Part shown: piece after piece, positions 1 to 8,219 of the stretch
How positions within the stretch are numbered: position 1 is the first letter of the stretch
How the letters are laid out: each line of letters begins with the position of its first letter
Assembly (NCBI GenBank): GCA_018402525.1
Contig: JAGYIR010000009.1
Span: 62,001-126,000 of the forward strand
DNA length: 64,000 bases
Direction: 5' to 3'
Origin: Crocinitomicaceae bacterium
GTDB taxonomy: Bacteria > Bacteroidota > Bacteroidia > Flavobacteriales_D > Crocinitomicaceae
Program-made: the position numbers and the translations under genes
The notes under the pieces: generated by a model
Seen by the model: only the letters and a program-made list of their open reading frames with translations
The model's database searches: none
What the model was told of the DNA's origin: nothing

Positions 1-99
1 GTTTTATACCCTTCTATTAATTCTGAGTCAATGGACCAATTTATTGCAAAAACCACTTTTTTTCGTTTTAGAATTTGGCTTAAAGATAATGTATTTTGA
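1..99 (+). CDS. possible 3' end of an upstream gene (partial)
   Basis: Frame 1 is open from the first base to a TGA at 97-99 and would encode the last 32 residues of a protein that begins outside the window. The fragment (ending RIWLKDNVF) has a plausible amino acid mix but is too short to assign to a family. The next gene starts 36 bases later on the same strand. The frame could be open by chance, so the call is tentative. Confidence 0.35.
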   Translation, partial: VLYPSINSESMDQFIAKTTFFRFRIWLKDNVF

Positions 100-135
100 T
101 ACTATTATTCAAGAACAAAGCTTATATTCGTAAAC

Positions 136-735
136 GTGAAGTTCAAAACTATCATATTCCTAATTGTTGTAGCTGTAGTTACCACTGCTTGTCCAGGATC
201 GACATATAACAACAATCAACTAAAAGCGATACAACAAAATGGTATGGATTTTCCTGAATTAAGGAAGACATATTACAACGGGATTCACTTTATGCTCTGT
301 GATTTTTTTGTCAACGACTATTCCGACAACTATACACTTCAGGCAAACGCCGAAACGAAAATTATCTACTCGATGGATTTGAATTTTAGTGTTGAATTGT
401 TTCTTTCTCAGGATGTAAAAACAATTCAATATGCGTTTGATCAAGAGATTTCACCATTAGATGCTGTTCATGATAATTATATCATTCAACGCCAAAAATC
501 ATTGGCTGAACCAACGGCCTCCATTAAAAAACCGACACCGAAATCAGTAAAATACCCTGGATACATTCAAGTGGTGAGTGGTTCACCTTATTCAAACGAA
601 AATCCATCTGCTTATTTTTTGGCTACCCTCGACATTGAAGGTGAATATTATGTTTTTCAAATGATTGGTACGCACAAAAACATGGGCTATTTGTATGATG
701 ACTTTATTGACCTTCTTTCTTCTGTAGAAAAATAA
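136..735 (+). CDS. putative lipoprotein, unknown function
   Basis: A 199-residue protein read from a GTG start (MKFKTIIF...). A hydrophobic N-terminal segment ends in a lipobox-like TTAC at about residues 16-19, so it is probably a signal-peptidase-II lipoprotein facing the periplasm. No family is recognised in the rest of the sequence, which looks like a small mixed alpha/beta domain with a proline- and lysine-rich linker near residue 130. Its TAA stop overlaps the ATG of the following NUDIX gene by one base, so the two are probably co-transcribed. The GTG start is chosen because it gives a complete signal peptide and no ATG lies just upstream. Confidence 0.7.
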   Translation: MKFKTIIFLIVVAVVTTACPGSTYNNNQLKAIQQNGMDFPELRKTYYNGIHFMLCDFFVNDYSDNYTLQANAETKIIYSMDLNFSVELFLSQDVKTIQYAFDQEISPLDAVHDNYIIQRQKSLAEPTASIKKPTPKSVKYPGYIQVVSGSPYSNENPSAYFLATLDIEGEYYVFQMIGTHKNMGYLYDDFIDLLSSVEK

Positions 736-1370
736 TGAACCATCACCAATTTATCGATCATCTTAAAAAACAAATCACATCGTTGCCGGGAGAAAAAGCA
801 CACGCATCGCTTATGCCGATCAATCGCCCGTTTACCAGTGAATCACTTCAAAATATAGATGATTTCAGAAAATCAGCGGTGGCGATTGTACTTTCTCCCA
901 GCGAAAATTACTTTTCAAGTATCTTAATTCAACGAAGTAGTTACGAAGGGGTGCATAGCTCACAGGTCAGTTTCCCTGGAGGCAAAATGGAATCGAGCGA
1001 CCCAAATCTAGTTTTTACTGCCTGTCGCGAATGTGCCGAGGAAATAAATTTACCGTTGAACGAAACTCATTTGATTGGTGCGTTGAGTCAAGTCTTTATT
1101 CCTGTCAGTAATTTTCTTGTTCAACCCTATCTGTTTTTTGTAGAAGAACTTCCAGAACTAATAGCAGAAGAAAGAGAGGTAGCTGAAATCATTCACTTTG
1201 ATGTATCTATCCTCAAAGAAGAAAGTATTCTTCAAAAGGGCGACATACGCATTGGCGAATCTTTGCGACGAAAAGACGTTCCTTATTTTTCGATCGAGGA
1301 TTACAAAGTCTGGGGAGCAACAGCAATGATGTTGTCCGAACTGAAAGAAATTCTACTCCAACTGGATTAG
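735..1370 (+). CDS. NUDIX hydrolase, CoA pyrophosphatase-type (NudL/YeaB family)
   Basis: A 211-residue protein of the NUDIX superfamily. The stretch around residues 65-84 (IQRS...HSSQVSFPGG) matches the subgroup signature of CoA/nucleoside-diphosphate hydrolases, and it runs into the NUDIX box with R98-E99 and E102-E103, the expected metal-binding acidic residues. Known relatives cleave CoA or ADP-type pyrophosphates in the cytoplasm; the substrate here is inferred. The start overlaps the stop of the upstream lipoprotein gene by one base. The stop overlaps that of the convergent DUF5723 gene, so the two transcription units end on top of each other with no room for a terminator. Confidence 0.85.
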   Translation: MNHHQFIDHLKKQITSLPGEKAHASLMPINRPFTSESLQNIDDFRKSAVAIVLSPSENYFSSILIQRSSYEGVHSSQVSFPGGKMESSDPNLVFTACRECAEEINLPLNETHLIGALSQVFIPVSNFLVQPYLFFVEELPELIAEEREVAEIIHFDVSILKEESILQKGDIRIGESLRRKDVPYFSIEDYKVWGATAMMLSELKEILLQLD

Positions 1371-2863
1371 AATCTAAATCTTCCTACCCCAAATGCGGAT
1401 GAAATACTGTTGGAACCTTTTGTGAAAAAGGACAAGGCATCTCTCGATGAAATTCCAAATTCATAAACCCCACCCTTAAGAACGAAATTAATTCCCAAAG
1501 GAATATTGTGCTCATAAATTCCACCTCCAAAGTATCCTGCGCTTAGAACTAGCCACTTGAACGGACGAACATCTCCGCCAATTGAATAAACAGGGTTTTG
1601 AATTCCTCCAGGATTCTCTGCGTTAAATGGAGCAACAAAATCGACACCAACATTAGCAATTTTACCGATCGCCAAAGTCGCACCGAGTCGAATGTTAGCG
1701 GCGTTATTAATAGTCACTTTTTCCTCACCTTCGAGCACCAATAAACCACCATCTTCTAAAAACTGATTCAGCGATCCAGTGATGTTATAATTTGCCAGTC
1801 CCTCCATGCTCATATTCGCAATCAATGTGTCGCGTACGCGGTAGACATTTCGTTTATAGGTAACAGAACCCAAGTTATTCACTGCCAATCCTACGGTTAA
1901 TTTATTGAAAAGTCGTGCACTCAATGATACATCCACTCCATATCCATTGCCGACCGTTTTTGGAATGCTTCCCGTTTGCGTGTAGGTTGAACTGTTCGAT
2001 TGAGCAATTGCACCGTAATCAATTCCCGAATTCGGCGAAATTGACGAATACATGCGTATACCGTCATTGTCAGATGTCATGCTAAAAAGCGCTGTGGACT
2101 GAATAAAACGACCTCCAATTCCAGCAGATAACGCAAAGGTTGAATCACCAAATAATTTTTTCCCGTAGCCAAAATTGTAATAACGATTCCAAGCATATTG
2201 AATCTCAGAACCACTCGTCAATGTACTCAGATTCAACGGGACGGAGGCAGTTCCATAAATAACGTGATCCAAGGTGTCTTGCGAAACATTGCCATCGTTG
2301 TTTATCACAGTCGTATCATTTCCATAAACAACGGTCAGTTGATCAAAATAATTCGACGCCCTTCCATTAAAAATTAAATCTGTTGTTTGATCACTTGTTC
2401 TAGAATACCAGTGCATGCTTTCTTGCACGTTGAATGCGATTCCACCAAACTTTTCGCTTTGAAATGAAAATCCTAGCCAGTTGTATGAGAAATCAATGGA
2501 AATCCCAGCTCTTGAATATTCTGAAGCATATTGTTTTTGTTCTTCCCAGTTGGACCCACCTTGCTCCTTGCCCATGATATCATTTCGGATTCCAGTGAAA
2601 AGTTTTCCTAATTTTTCTGAATCCAATTGATCGGAATAGAGACCTAAACTGAATTCGGTAGTACCCATCGTAAAGCGCTTTCCTTCATATCCTGTCCCCC
2701 ATCCGAGCATCGAACTGTTGATGCCGTTACTGTGATAATCGGTCACGAAAGTTGTTGCAACTCCCTTTCCAACAGCAGGATAGGCTACACCTTGGGTTTG
2801 AGCAAATAAGTCGACTTGAAAAAGTAAACAACCAAAAATCAAAAAGGGAATTGAAGTTTTCAT
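1367..2863 (-). CDS. DUF5723 family outer-membrane beta-barrel protein
   Basis: A 498-residue protein with a cleavable signal peptide (cleavage near FAQ-TQG, about residue 22) followed by the GVAYPAVGKG/TDYHS segment typical of DUF5723. The remainder alternates polar and aromatic residues in strand-like blocks and ends with phenylalanine (VGRFRF), the classic C-terminus of an outer-membrane barrel. The family is widespread in Bacteroidota and its function is unknown. The gene is monocistronic, convergent with the NUDIX gene, and preceded by a long intergenic region that contains a strong hairpin. Confidence 0.8.
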   Translation of the reverse strand: MKTSIPFLIFGCLLFQVDLFAQTQGVAYPAVGKGVATTFVTDYHSNGINSSMLGWGTGYEGKRFTMGTTEFSLGLYSDQLDSEKLGKLFTGIRNDIMGKEQGGSNWEEQKQYASEYSRAGISIDFSYNWLGFSFQSEKFGGIAFNVQESMHWYSRTSDQTTDLIFNGRASNYFDQLTVVYGNDTTVINNDGNVSQDTLDHVIYGTASVPLNLSTLTSGSEIQYAWNRYYNFGYGKKLFGDSTFALSAGIGGRFIQSTALFSMTSDNDGIRMYSSISPNSGIDYGAIAQSNSSTYTQTGSIPKTVGNGYGVDVSLSARLFNKLTVGLAVNNLGSVTYKRNVYRVRDTLIANMSMEGLANYNITGSLNQFLEDGGLLVLEGEEKVTINNAANIRLGATLAIGKIANVGVDFVAPFNAENPGGIQNPVYSIGGDVRPFKWLVLSAGYFGGGIYEHNIPLGINFVLKGGVYEFGISSRDALSFFTKGSNSISSAFGVGRFRF

Positions 2864-2917
2864 ACAGTAGCGTTTTATATAATGGTACTAAAGATAAAAG
2901 GATTTATTTAAAATCAA

Positions 2918-2951
2918 AAAGAGGAACAAATCTAAAAACTTGTTCCTCTTT
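2918..2951 (-). terminator. intrinsic terminator-like hairpin
   Basis: A perfect 12-bp inverted repeat (AAAGAGGAACAA at 2918-2929 and its complement at 2940-2951) with a 10-nt loop. On the minus strand the stem is followed by a short T-rich tract. It could end transcripts from the ZIP gene before they reach the DUF5723 gene. Confidence 0.6.
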
Positions 2952-3148
2952 CTGCTAAACCATGCTAAAACTATAAAACTAGAAACAATGGTAAACTACT
3001 CCACTGTCCATATGGGTACAAATTTAATAGTATTTATTGTTCTGGTGCAAGATTAAATGTAAAAAAATGTTAAAGTTTTTGGTGGAGATTTTAAGCCTTC
3101 AAGAGCCAAGACTTTAAGACTAAATCAATTTCTGCCTCGACATCCCGA

Positions 3149-3170
3149 CATCTCGATAAACTCGATGACC
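3149..3170 (+). repeat. dispersed CATCTCGACAAGCTCGATGACC-type repeat, variant copy
   Basis: The copy reads CATCTCGATAAACTCGATGACC and differs at two positions from the consensus seen at 11451, 11844, 11953 and 15389. It is preceded by a partial unit (CATCCCGA at 3141). Confidence 0.75.
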
Positions 3171-3228
3171 GGTCACCAAGGCTTAATTACGACTTAGTGA
3201 AAGAGTTAAGACAGTTCAGAAGAACAAA

Positions 3229-3260
3229 CTAGAAACTAGTTGCTAGTCACTAGTTTCTAG
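3229..3260. repeat. 12-bp perfect inverted repeat
   Basis: CTAGAAACTAGT at 3229-3240 is complementary to ACTAGTTTCTAG at 3249-3260, with an 8-nt loop. It lies 44 bp downstream of the ZIP gene stop. There is no T-run on either side, so a terminator role is uncertain. A partial copy (CAAACTAGTTTCTA) occurs near 17330. Confidence 0.6.
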
Positions 3261-3303
3261 AGATCATCACACCGAACAAAGGATTAAAGCTAATATATTG
3301 GTG

Positions 3304-4143
3304 TTAAATCTGAATATCACTCAAGGAAACATCCAAAATCATCATGATCAAAAATCCTCCGATGAATCCGAGCACGGCCACGTCTGTGTATTTATCACGC
3401 TGGGTTTCGGGAATTACCTCTTCGACAACGACGTAAATCATTGCTCCTGCTGCAAATGCCAGTGCGAATGGTAAAATCGGTTGCATGTAGATCACGGCGA
3501 TCGCTCCAAGAACTCCAAAAATTGGTTCTACGATGGCAGAAAGTTGACCGTAAAAGAAACTTTTTCGTCGGCTGACTCCATGTCGTCTCAATGGCATCGC
3601 GACAGCAAATCCCTCCGGAAAATTTTGAATTCCTATACCAATTGCTAAGGCAACCGCTCCTGCGATAGTAGCACCATCCATTCCTAAACTTGCAGCACCA
3701 AATAAAACTCCGACGGCCAATCCCTCTGGAATATTGTGCAATGTGATTGCCAATACAAGGAGTGTGCTCTTGTGTAATTGGGTCTTGACCCCTTCCTTCT
3801 CATCCTCCTTAAAATTAATGTGCAAGTGAGGCATGACTTTATCCAGTCCGAACAAGAAAATAGCCCCCAAGAAAAATCCAACTGCGGCTGGCATCCATGA
3901 CATGGTTGGGTACATCGTTTCTGACATCTCAATCGCAGGATTTAACAACGACCAAAAACTCGCTGCGACCATCACACCTCCCGTAAATCCAAGCATGCCA
4001 TCCAGCACTCCTCGGTGAAGCGTTTTGAAGAAAAATACCAACGCAGCGCCAGATGCTGTCAATAACCATGTAAATGTCGTTGCGTAAAAAGCCGCTAACA
4101 CTGGGTCAATCGATTCGAAAAATTCAACTATTGAATGCATCAT
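3304..4143 (-). CDS. ZIP family metal (zinc/divalent cation) transporter
   Basis: A 279-residue inner-membrane protein with about eight hydrophobic segments. The ZIP signature is clear: TLHNIPEGLAVG in TM4 and a second metal-site helix GIGIQNFPEGFAVAMP in TM5, with a His-containing cytoplasmic loop (HLHINF) between TM3 and TM4. The family imports zinc or iron; the metal is not determinable here. The frame stays open upstream to 4311, but those 56 extra residues are arginine-rich and come partly from the GC-rich inverted repeat at 4264, so the start is placed at the tandem ATG-ATG (4143 or 4140). No binding partner genes are adjacent. Confidence 0.88.
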   Translation of the reverse strand: MMHSIVEFFESIDPVLAAFYATTFTWLLTASGAALVFFFKTLHRGVLDGMLGFTGGVMVAASFWSLLNPAIEMSETMYPTMSWMPAAVGFFLGAIFLFGLDKVMPHLHINFKEDEKEGVKTQLHKSTLLVLAITLHNIPEGLAVGVLFGAASLGMDGATIAGAVALAIGIGIQNFPEGFAVAMPLRRHGVSRRKSFFYGQLSAIVEPIFGVLGAIAVIYMQPILPFALAFAAGAMIYVVVEEVIPETQRDKYTDVAVLGFIGGFLIMMILDVSLSDIQI

Positions 4144-4263
4144 AATTCGTCCACTTTGAAATAAGTTAGACAAATCTAACAATTTAAATAAAACGAGAAA
4201 TAAACGCGACTTAAATTTTATCCATAGTCGGAGAATTCGCTTCAAGGTTCTCCCAGTCCTGCC

Positions 4264-4414
4264 AGTCCTCCCCCTGCACCCCCTCCAAAGGGGGAAACGA
4301 GCCGTGCCCACTTTTCCTTGAGTTTATTAGCTTATCTCGTTAAATAAACTGTACACCCAGCTTTACGAAGCAGAATTAAGATTCCCCCTTTGGAGGGGGC
4401 GCAGGGGGAGGACT
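4264..4414. repeat. GC-rich inverted repeat pair (two 32-bp arms)
   Basis: The left arm (4264-4295) begins AGTCCTCCCCCTGC and the right arm (4383-4414) is its reverse complement with one mismatch (A versus G at the 15th base). The arms are separated by 87 bp. Each arm also contains a CCCCCTCC...GGGGG near-palindrome. The GC content is far above the surrounding sequence, which suggests a mobile repeat family rather than a simple terminator. Confidence 0.85.
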
Positions 4415-4492
4415 GTATTAAGTGATAATTACCCCTCAATTAATATCCACAAGAAAACCCCTTCCCCTCGATATCAATCCAACTTAAATGGT

Positions 4493-4500
4493 TAACTTTG
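4493..4500 (+). promoter_or_regulatory. ndk promoter -7 box (TAACTTTG)
   Basis: The box matches the Bacteroidota TAnnTTTG -7 consensus and lies 30 bases before the chosen ndk ATG. It supports the start at 4531 over an in-frame TTG at 4498 that would fall inside the promoter. No clear -33 TTTG is seen. Confidence 0.55.
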
Positions 4501-4530
4501 CGCCAAATTTTAGAAAACAAACACAAGAAA

Positions 4531-4950
4531 ATGGCAACGAACAGAACATTCACAATGCTTAAGCCTGATGCAATTGAAAACGGGCACATGGGGAATATTA
4601 TCCAAATGATTACCGACGCTGGTTTTACAATCAAAGCGATGAAATACACGCGTTTATCAGAAGATCAAGCAAAGAAATTTTACGAAGTACACGCAGAACG
4701 TCCATTTTACATGGAATTGGTTGAGTACATGACTTCAGGTCCTATCGTAGCTGCTATTTTAGAGAAAGACAATGCGGTTGCTGACTTTAGAGCATTGATT
4801 GGTGCGACAGATCCAGCAGAAGCTGCAGAAGGTACAATTCGCAAGAATTATGCAGAATCAAAAGCGAAAAACGCTGTTCACGGTTCTGATTCAGACGAAA
4901 ACGCACAAATTGAAGGTGAATTTCACTTTTCTGCTTCAGAGATATTTTAA
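4531..4950 (+). CDS. ndk: nucleoside-diphosphate kinase
   Basis: A 139-residue protein that transfers the gamma phosphate of ATP to nucleoside diphosphates in the cytoplasm. The start ([14 protein letters not shown]), the Kpn-loop region and the catalytic histidine motif NAVHGSDS near residue 120 are all present, and the length is normal for the family. The start is set at the ATG that follows the TAACTTTG promoter box. It is a single-gene unit; the sequence downstream is non-coding and ends in a strong terminator at 5201. Confidence 0.97.
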   Translation: MATNRTFTMLKPDAIENGHMGNIIQMITDAGFTIKAMKYTRLSEDQAKKFYEVHAERPFYMELVEYMTSGPIVAAILEKDNAVADFRALIGATDPAEAAEGTIRKNYAESKAKNAVHGSDSDENAQIEGEFHFSASEIF

Positions 4951-5251
4951 TTCGACAGGTTTAACACAGATTGTTTGCGTTTAGTTTTATCGCAAGGCGC
5001 GCAAAGTAAAAGTGAAGCCATTGGCGAAGAAAGGACACAAAGAGATCAACTGCGTTGATGTTGGATGGTTCATTAAAATTTCTTCGTGTGACAAAGGCAA
5101 TGACTATTGCCTTATTCTTTGCGCCTCTTTTACCAGTAGCACATTACAAAATTCCTTTGCGCACTTGGCGGTTAACTTTACGTTACTCATTTTATATCTT
5201 AAACGCTCCATTCGAACATTCGGGTGGAGCGTTTTTTTTGCTAGAAATGAT
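4951..5251. other. 301-bp non-coding spacer with degenerate repeat sequence
   Basis: No gene is supported; short frames here have no recognisable product. The spacer carries GCGCAAAG near 4998 and an inverted partner near 5120 (CTTTGCGCC), and CCTTTGCGCACTTGGCGGTTAAC at about 5155-5177. These resemble the GCAAAG-type intergenic repeats common in Bacteroidota. A terminator lies at its end. Confidence 0.5.
5201..5239 (+). terminator. Rho-independent terminator
   Basis: AAACGCTCCA at 5201-5210 pairs with TGGAGCGTTT at 5225-5234 around a 14-nt loop and is followed by a T-run to 5239. It probably ends ndk transcription and insulates pepT. Confidence 0.85.
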
Positions 5252-5259
5252 TACATTTG
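5252..5259 (+). promoter_or_regulatory. pepT operon promoter -7 box (TACATTTG)
   Basis: The box is an exact TAnnTTTG match, just after the terminator at 5201-5239 and 18 bases before the ATG at 5278. An upstream in-frame ATG (5257) lies inside the box, so it cannot be the used start. Confidence 0.55.
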
Positions 5260-5277
5260 AATTCAAACAAAAATCAC

Positions 5278-6525
5278 ATGAATAATTACACTTCAACCGT
5301 AGAAGAACGCTTTATAAAATATGCCAAAATTGATACCACAGCAGATCCAAATTCCACTTCTTTTCCTTCCTCTGAAATTCAAAAGGACTTAGGACGAGAA
5401 TTGGTGAAGGAACTGCATGCCATGGGAATCAACGATGCGGAAATGGATGAATGGGGATATGTATTTGCAACCATTCCAAACAATACCGACAATGCACAAC
5501 TACCGACGATTTGTTTTTGCTCACACATGGATACAGCGCCCGATTGCAGTGGAACAAATGTGAAACCTATTGTGCACCGCAAGTACGATGGAAATCCTAT
5601 CACGCTTCCAGACGATCCAACGCAGGTCATTACGACAGAAAAGCATCCTTACTTGAAAGAGAAACTTGGAGATGATTTAATTACTGCTAGCGGATTGACC
5701 TTGCTCGGAGCCGATGATAAAGCAGGAATTGCGATCATTATGGATTTTGCACATCACCTTATCAATAATCCAGAGATTCCTCATCCAACGATTCGAATTT
5801 TGTTTACACCCGACGAAGAAGTTGGTCGCGGAGTGGATCATTTGGACATGAAAAAATTAAATGCCGACTTTGGATACACCCTCGATGGCGGCGTTTTGGG
5901 TTCACTTGAAGATGAAAGTTTTTCTGCTGATGCCGTGAAAATTACCATCAACGGAATCAGCGCTCACCCAGGTTACGCCAAAGGGAAAATGGTCAATTCG
6001 CTGAAAGTCGCTGCTGAATTTGTGGCTTCTTTACCGAAAGACAGTTGGTCGCCTGAAACGACGAAAGACCGTGAAGGATTTGTACATCCCGTTGCCATCA
6101 ATGGTGGAATGGAACAAACGACGGTCAATTTTATTATCCGAGATCACATCACCGCAAAATTGAAAGAATACGAAACGCGACTGGAAGACTTGTTGAAGCA
6201 AACGCTTTCCAACTATCCGAAATTAGCGTACTCGTTTGAAGTGACGGAGCAATACCGCAATATGAAAGAGATTATCAAAGATGTTCCTTTTGTGACGGAT
6301 TACGCCATTCAAGCGATGGAACAAGCCAACGTGAAACCGCTTCCGACTATTATTCGTGGTGGAACGGATGGATCGCGTTTGTCGTTTATGGGATTGCCTT
6401 GTCCTAATATTTTTACGGGAGAAATGGCGATTCACTCGCGTCATGAGTACGTAAGTGTGCAGGACATGGAAAAAGGTGTTGCCACGTTGACAGAACTCGT
6501 TCAAATCTGGACAAAACACAGCTAG
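5278..6525 (+). CDS. pepT: peptidase T (tripeptide aminopeptidase)
   Basis: A 415-residue M20-family metallopeptidase that removes N-terminal residues from tripeptides in the cytoplasm. Visible motifs include the zinc ligand motif SHMDTAPD near residue 82, the GADDKAGIA motif near 145, the catalytic glutamates in TPDEEVGRG near 182, DGG near 206, and the C-terminal IRGGTDGSRLSFMGLP and HSRHEYV motifs. It is first in an operon with holA, rsmE and DUF4159; holA begins directly after the pepT stop. The start at 5278 is favoured because the earlier ATG lies inside the promoter box. Confidence 0.95.
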   Translation: MNNYTSTVEERFIKYAKIDTTADPNSTSFPSSEIQKDLGRELVKELHAMGINDAEMDEWGYVFATIPNNTDNAQLPTICFCSHMDTAPDCSGTNVKPIVHRKYDGNPITLPDDPTQVITTEKHPYLKEKLGDDLITASGLTLLGADDKAGIAIIMDFAHHLINNPEIPHPTIRILFTPDEEVGRGVDHLDMKKLNADFGYTLDGGVLGSLEDESFSADAVKITINGISAHPGYAKGKMVNSLKVAAEFVASLPKDSWSPETTKDREGFVHPVAINGGMEQTTVNFIIRDHITAKLKEYETRLEDLLKQTLSNYPKLAYSFEVTEQYRNMKEIIKDVPFVTDYAIQAMEQANVKPLPTIIRGGTDGSRLSFMGLPCPNIFTGEMAIHSRHEYVSVQDMEKGVATLTELVQIWTKHS

Positions 6526-7524
6526 ATGAATCATTTAAGCATCATCAAAGATATCGAGGCCAAGAAATTCGAGAAGATTTATTTTCTTCACGGAGAGGAA
6601 GCGTATTACATTGATGCGATCACGGATGCTATCATCGAAAACGCACTGGAAGAACACGAGCGCGATTTCAATCAGTTCATTACTTACGGAAAGGACGCCG
6701 ATGCGCTGTCGATTATGTCGCAAGCGAAGGAATATCCGATGATGGCACAACGCAAGTTGATTGTCATCAAGGAAGCGCAAGATTTCAAAGGGATGGAGGA
6801 ATTGACGCCTTACTTTGAAGCACCTTCGGAACAGACGGTGTTTGTGGTGAACTACAAGTACAAAAAGTTCGATTCCCGCAAAAAATCGATCAAAGCGGCG
6901 CAAAAAAATGGATTGCTGTTCAATTCTGAGAAAGTCCCCGAATATAAACTCGTGGATTGGATCAACGGTTTTGTGAAAACGAAAGGTTATTCCATCACAC
7001 CAAAAGCGACGATGCTCCTGGCTGAATTTTTAGGAAATGATTTATCGCGCATTGCCAATGAACTAGAGAAGTTGGAAATTCTTCTCGAAAAAGGAACGAA
7101 CATCAACGAGATTCACATTGAAGAGAACATTGGGATCTCGAAGGACTACAATATTTTTGAATTGGCAAACGCCATCGGAACGCGTGATGTATTAAAAGCA
7201 AACGTGATTGTCGATTATTTCGATCACAACCCAAAAGCGACTTCCCTCGTTCCAGTAGTTTCGAATTTATTCAACCTCTTTGCGCGGGTGATGAAAATTC
7301 ACTTTTTGGGAAATCAATCCCGTGAAAACCTTGCTAAAGCGGTAGGAGTTCATCCTTTCGTTGCTGGTCAGCTGATTAACACCGCAAAAATTTACAATGC
7401 CAAGAAGGTCGCAGCGAACATCGCCATCTTGCATGAATACGATTTGAAATCGAAAGGAATTGGCAACTCTTCGTTTACGGAAGGGCAATTGATGAAAGAA
7501 CTAATTTACCGTTTGATGCACTGA
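6526..7524 (+). CDS. holA: DNA polymerase III subunit delta
   Basis: A 332-residue protein homologous to HolA, the clamp-loader subunit that opens the beta sliding clamp. The N-terminus (FEKIYFLHGEEAYYID) carries the degenerate P-loop region of the family, and the C-terminal part (NELEKLEILLEKG ... NIFELANAIG) matches the delta-specific helical domain. It starts directly after the pepT stop and its TGA overlaps the rsmE start by one base, so translation is probably coupled. Confidence 0.93.
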   Translation: MNHLSIIKDIEAKKFEKIYFLHGEEAYYIDAITDAIIENALEEHERDFNQFITYGKDADALSIMSQAKEYPMMAQRKLIVIKEAQDFKGMEELTPYFEAPSEQTVFVVNYKYKKFDSRKKSIKAAQKNGLLFNSEKVPEYKLVDWINGFVKTKGYSITPKATMLLAEFLGNDLSRIANELEKLEILLEKGTNINEIHIEENIGISKDYNIFELANAIGTRDVLKANVIVDYFDHNPKATSLVPVVSNLFNLFARVMKIHFLGNQSRENLAKAVGVHPFVAGQLINTAKIYNAKKVAANIAILHEYDLKSKGIGNSSFTEGQLMKELIYRLMH

Positions 7525-8219
7525 TGCGCTTATTTTACGACGAACATATCACAGCTGGTGCAAAAACGCATGTTTTATCCGAAGAGGAATCGAAACACAT
7601 TGTGCGTGTATTGCGCATGGAAAAGGGCGATCAACTTGGATTGTTGAACGGAAAAGGTGGGTTTTTCACCTGTGAAATTTCTGAAGCGCATCCAAAAAAA
7701 TGTGCCTTGAATGTGATTTCCAACGAACAGTCAGAACCACTTGGACATGAAATTCACATTGCGGTTGGTCCCACCAAACAAATGGAACGCATTGAGTGGT
7801 TCATTGAAAAAGCGACAGAAATTGGCATTACAGAAATCTCGTTAATCGATTGCGACAACGGCGAGCGTGCCAAGGTCAACATGGACCGATTGGTGAAAAA
7901 AGCGGTTTCTGCCATGAAGCAATCACACGGAAGATTTTTACCGAAAATCAATCAATTGCAAAAACTCACGGATTTTATCGCCAAGCACCCAAACGGACTG
8001 ATTGCACATTGTTACGAAGAAGAGAAAAACGATTTCAACAAAGTCTTCACTTCGGTGAACTGTCCAATATTGATTGGTCCCGAAGGTGATTTCTCCACCC
8101 AAGAAGTCGAAAAAGCGGTGCAACATGGCTACAAAGCAATTTCGCTGGGTCCAAACCGTTTAAGAACAGAAACTGCAGCCTTGTACGCATGCATGCAAGC
8201 AAAACTATTGATCCCATGA
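7524..8219 (+). CDS. rsmE: 16S rRNA (uracil1498-N3)-methyltransferase
   Basis: A 231-residue SPOUT-class methyltransferase that methylates U1498 of 16S rRNA with S-adenosylmethionine. A PUA-like N-terminal part (RVLRMEKGDQLGLLNG) is followed by the SPOUT knot, with the conserved IGPEGDFS motif near residue 193 and SLGPNRLRTETAA at the C-terminus. It overlaps holA by one base and the following DUF4159 gene by four (ATGA), indicating an operon. Confidence 0.95.
   Translation: MRLFYDEHITAGAKTHVLSEEESKHIVRVLRMEKGDQLGLLNGKGGFFTCEISEAHPKKCALNVISNEQSEPLGHEIHIAVGPTKQMERIEWFIEKATEIGITEISLIDCDNGERAKVNMDRLVKKAVSAMKQSHGRFLPKINQLQKLTDFIAKHPNGLIAHCYEEEKNDFNKVFTSVNCPILIGPEGDFSTQEVEKAVQHGYKAISLGPNRLRTETAALYACMQAKLLIP

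Larger units (their letters stand above)
2864..3303. other. 440-bp intergenic region with repeats and hairpins
   Basis: No gene is seen here. The region lies between the DUF5723 gene and the ZIP transporter gene, both on the minus strand. It holds a 12-bp-stem hairpin (2918-2951), one copy of the dispersed CATCTCGA...CTCGATGACC repeat (3149-3170), a 12-bp perfect inverted repeat (3229-3260), and an AAGACTTTAAGACT string near 3110 that resembles a string near 57040. Confidence 0.7.
4144..4530. other. 387-bp intergenic region, ZIP gene / ndk
   Basis: A divergent intergenic region. It contains a pair of 32-bp inverted GC-rich repeats (4264-4295 and 4383-4414) and the ndk promoter box at 4493-4500. 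No gene is supported: the open frame on the minus strand here is a read-through of the repeat into the ZIP gene. Confidence 0.7.

Noticed and set aside
4144-4311. An N-terminal extension of 56 residues on the ZIP transporter
   Set aside because: The extra residues are arginine-rich and derive from a GC-rich inverted repeat; the family start and tandem ATG fit 4143 or 4140 better.
4951-5285. Plus-strand frames of about 60-80 codons between ndk and pepT
   Set aside because: They overlap each other, the terminator and the promoter, and have no recognisable product.
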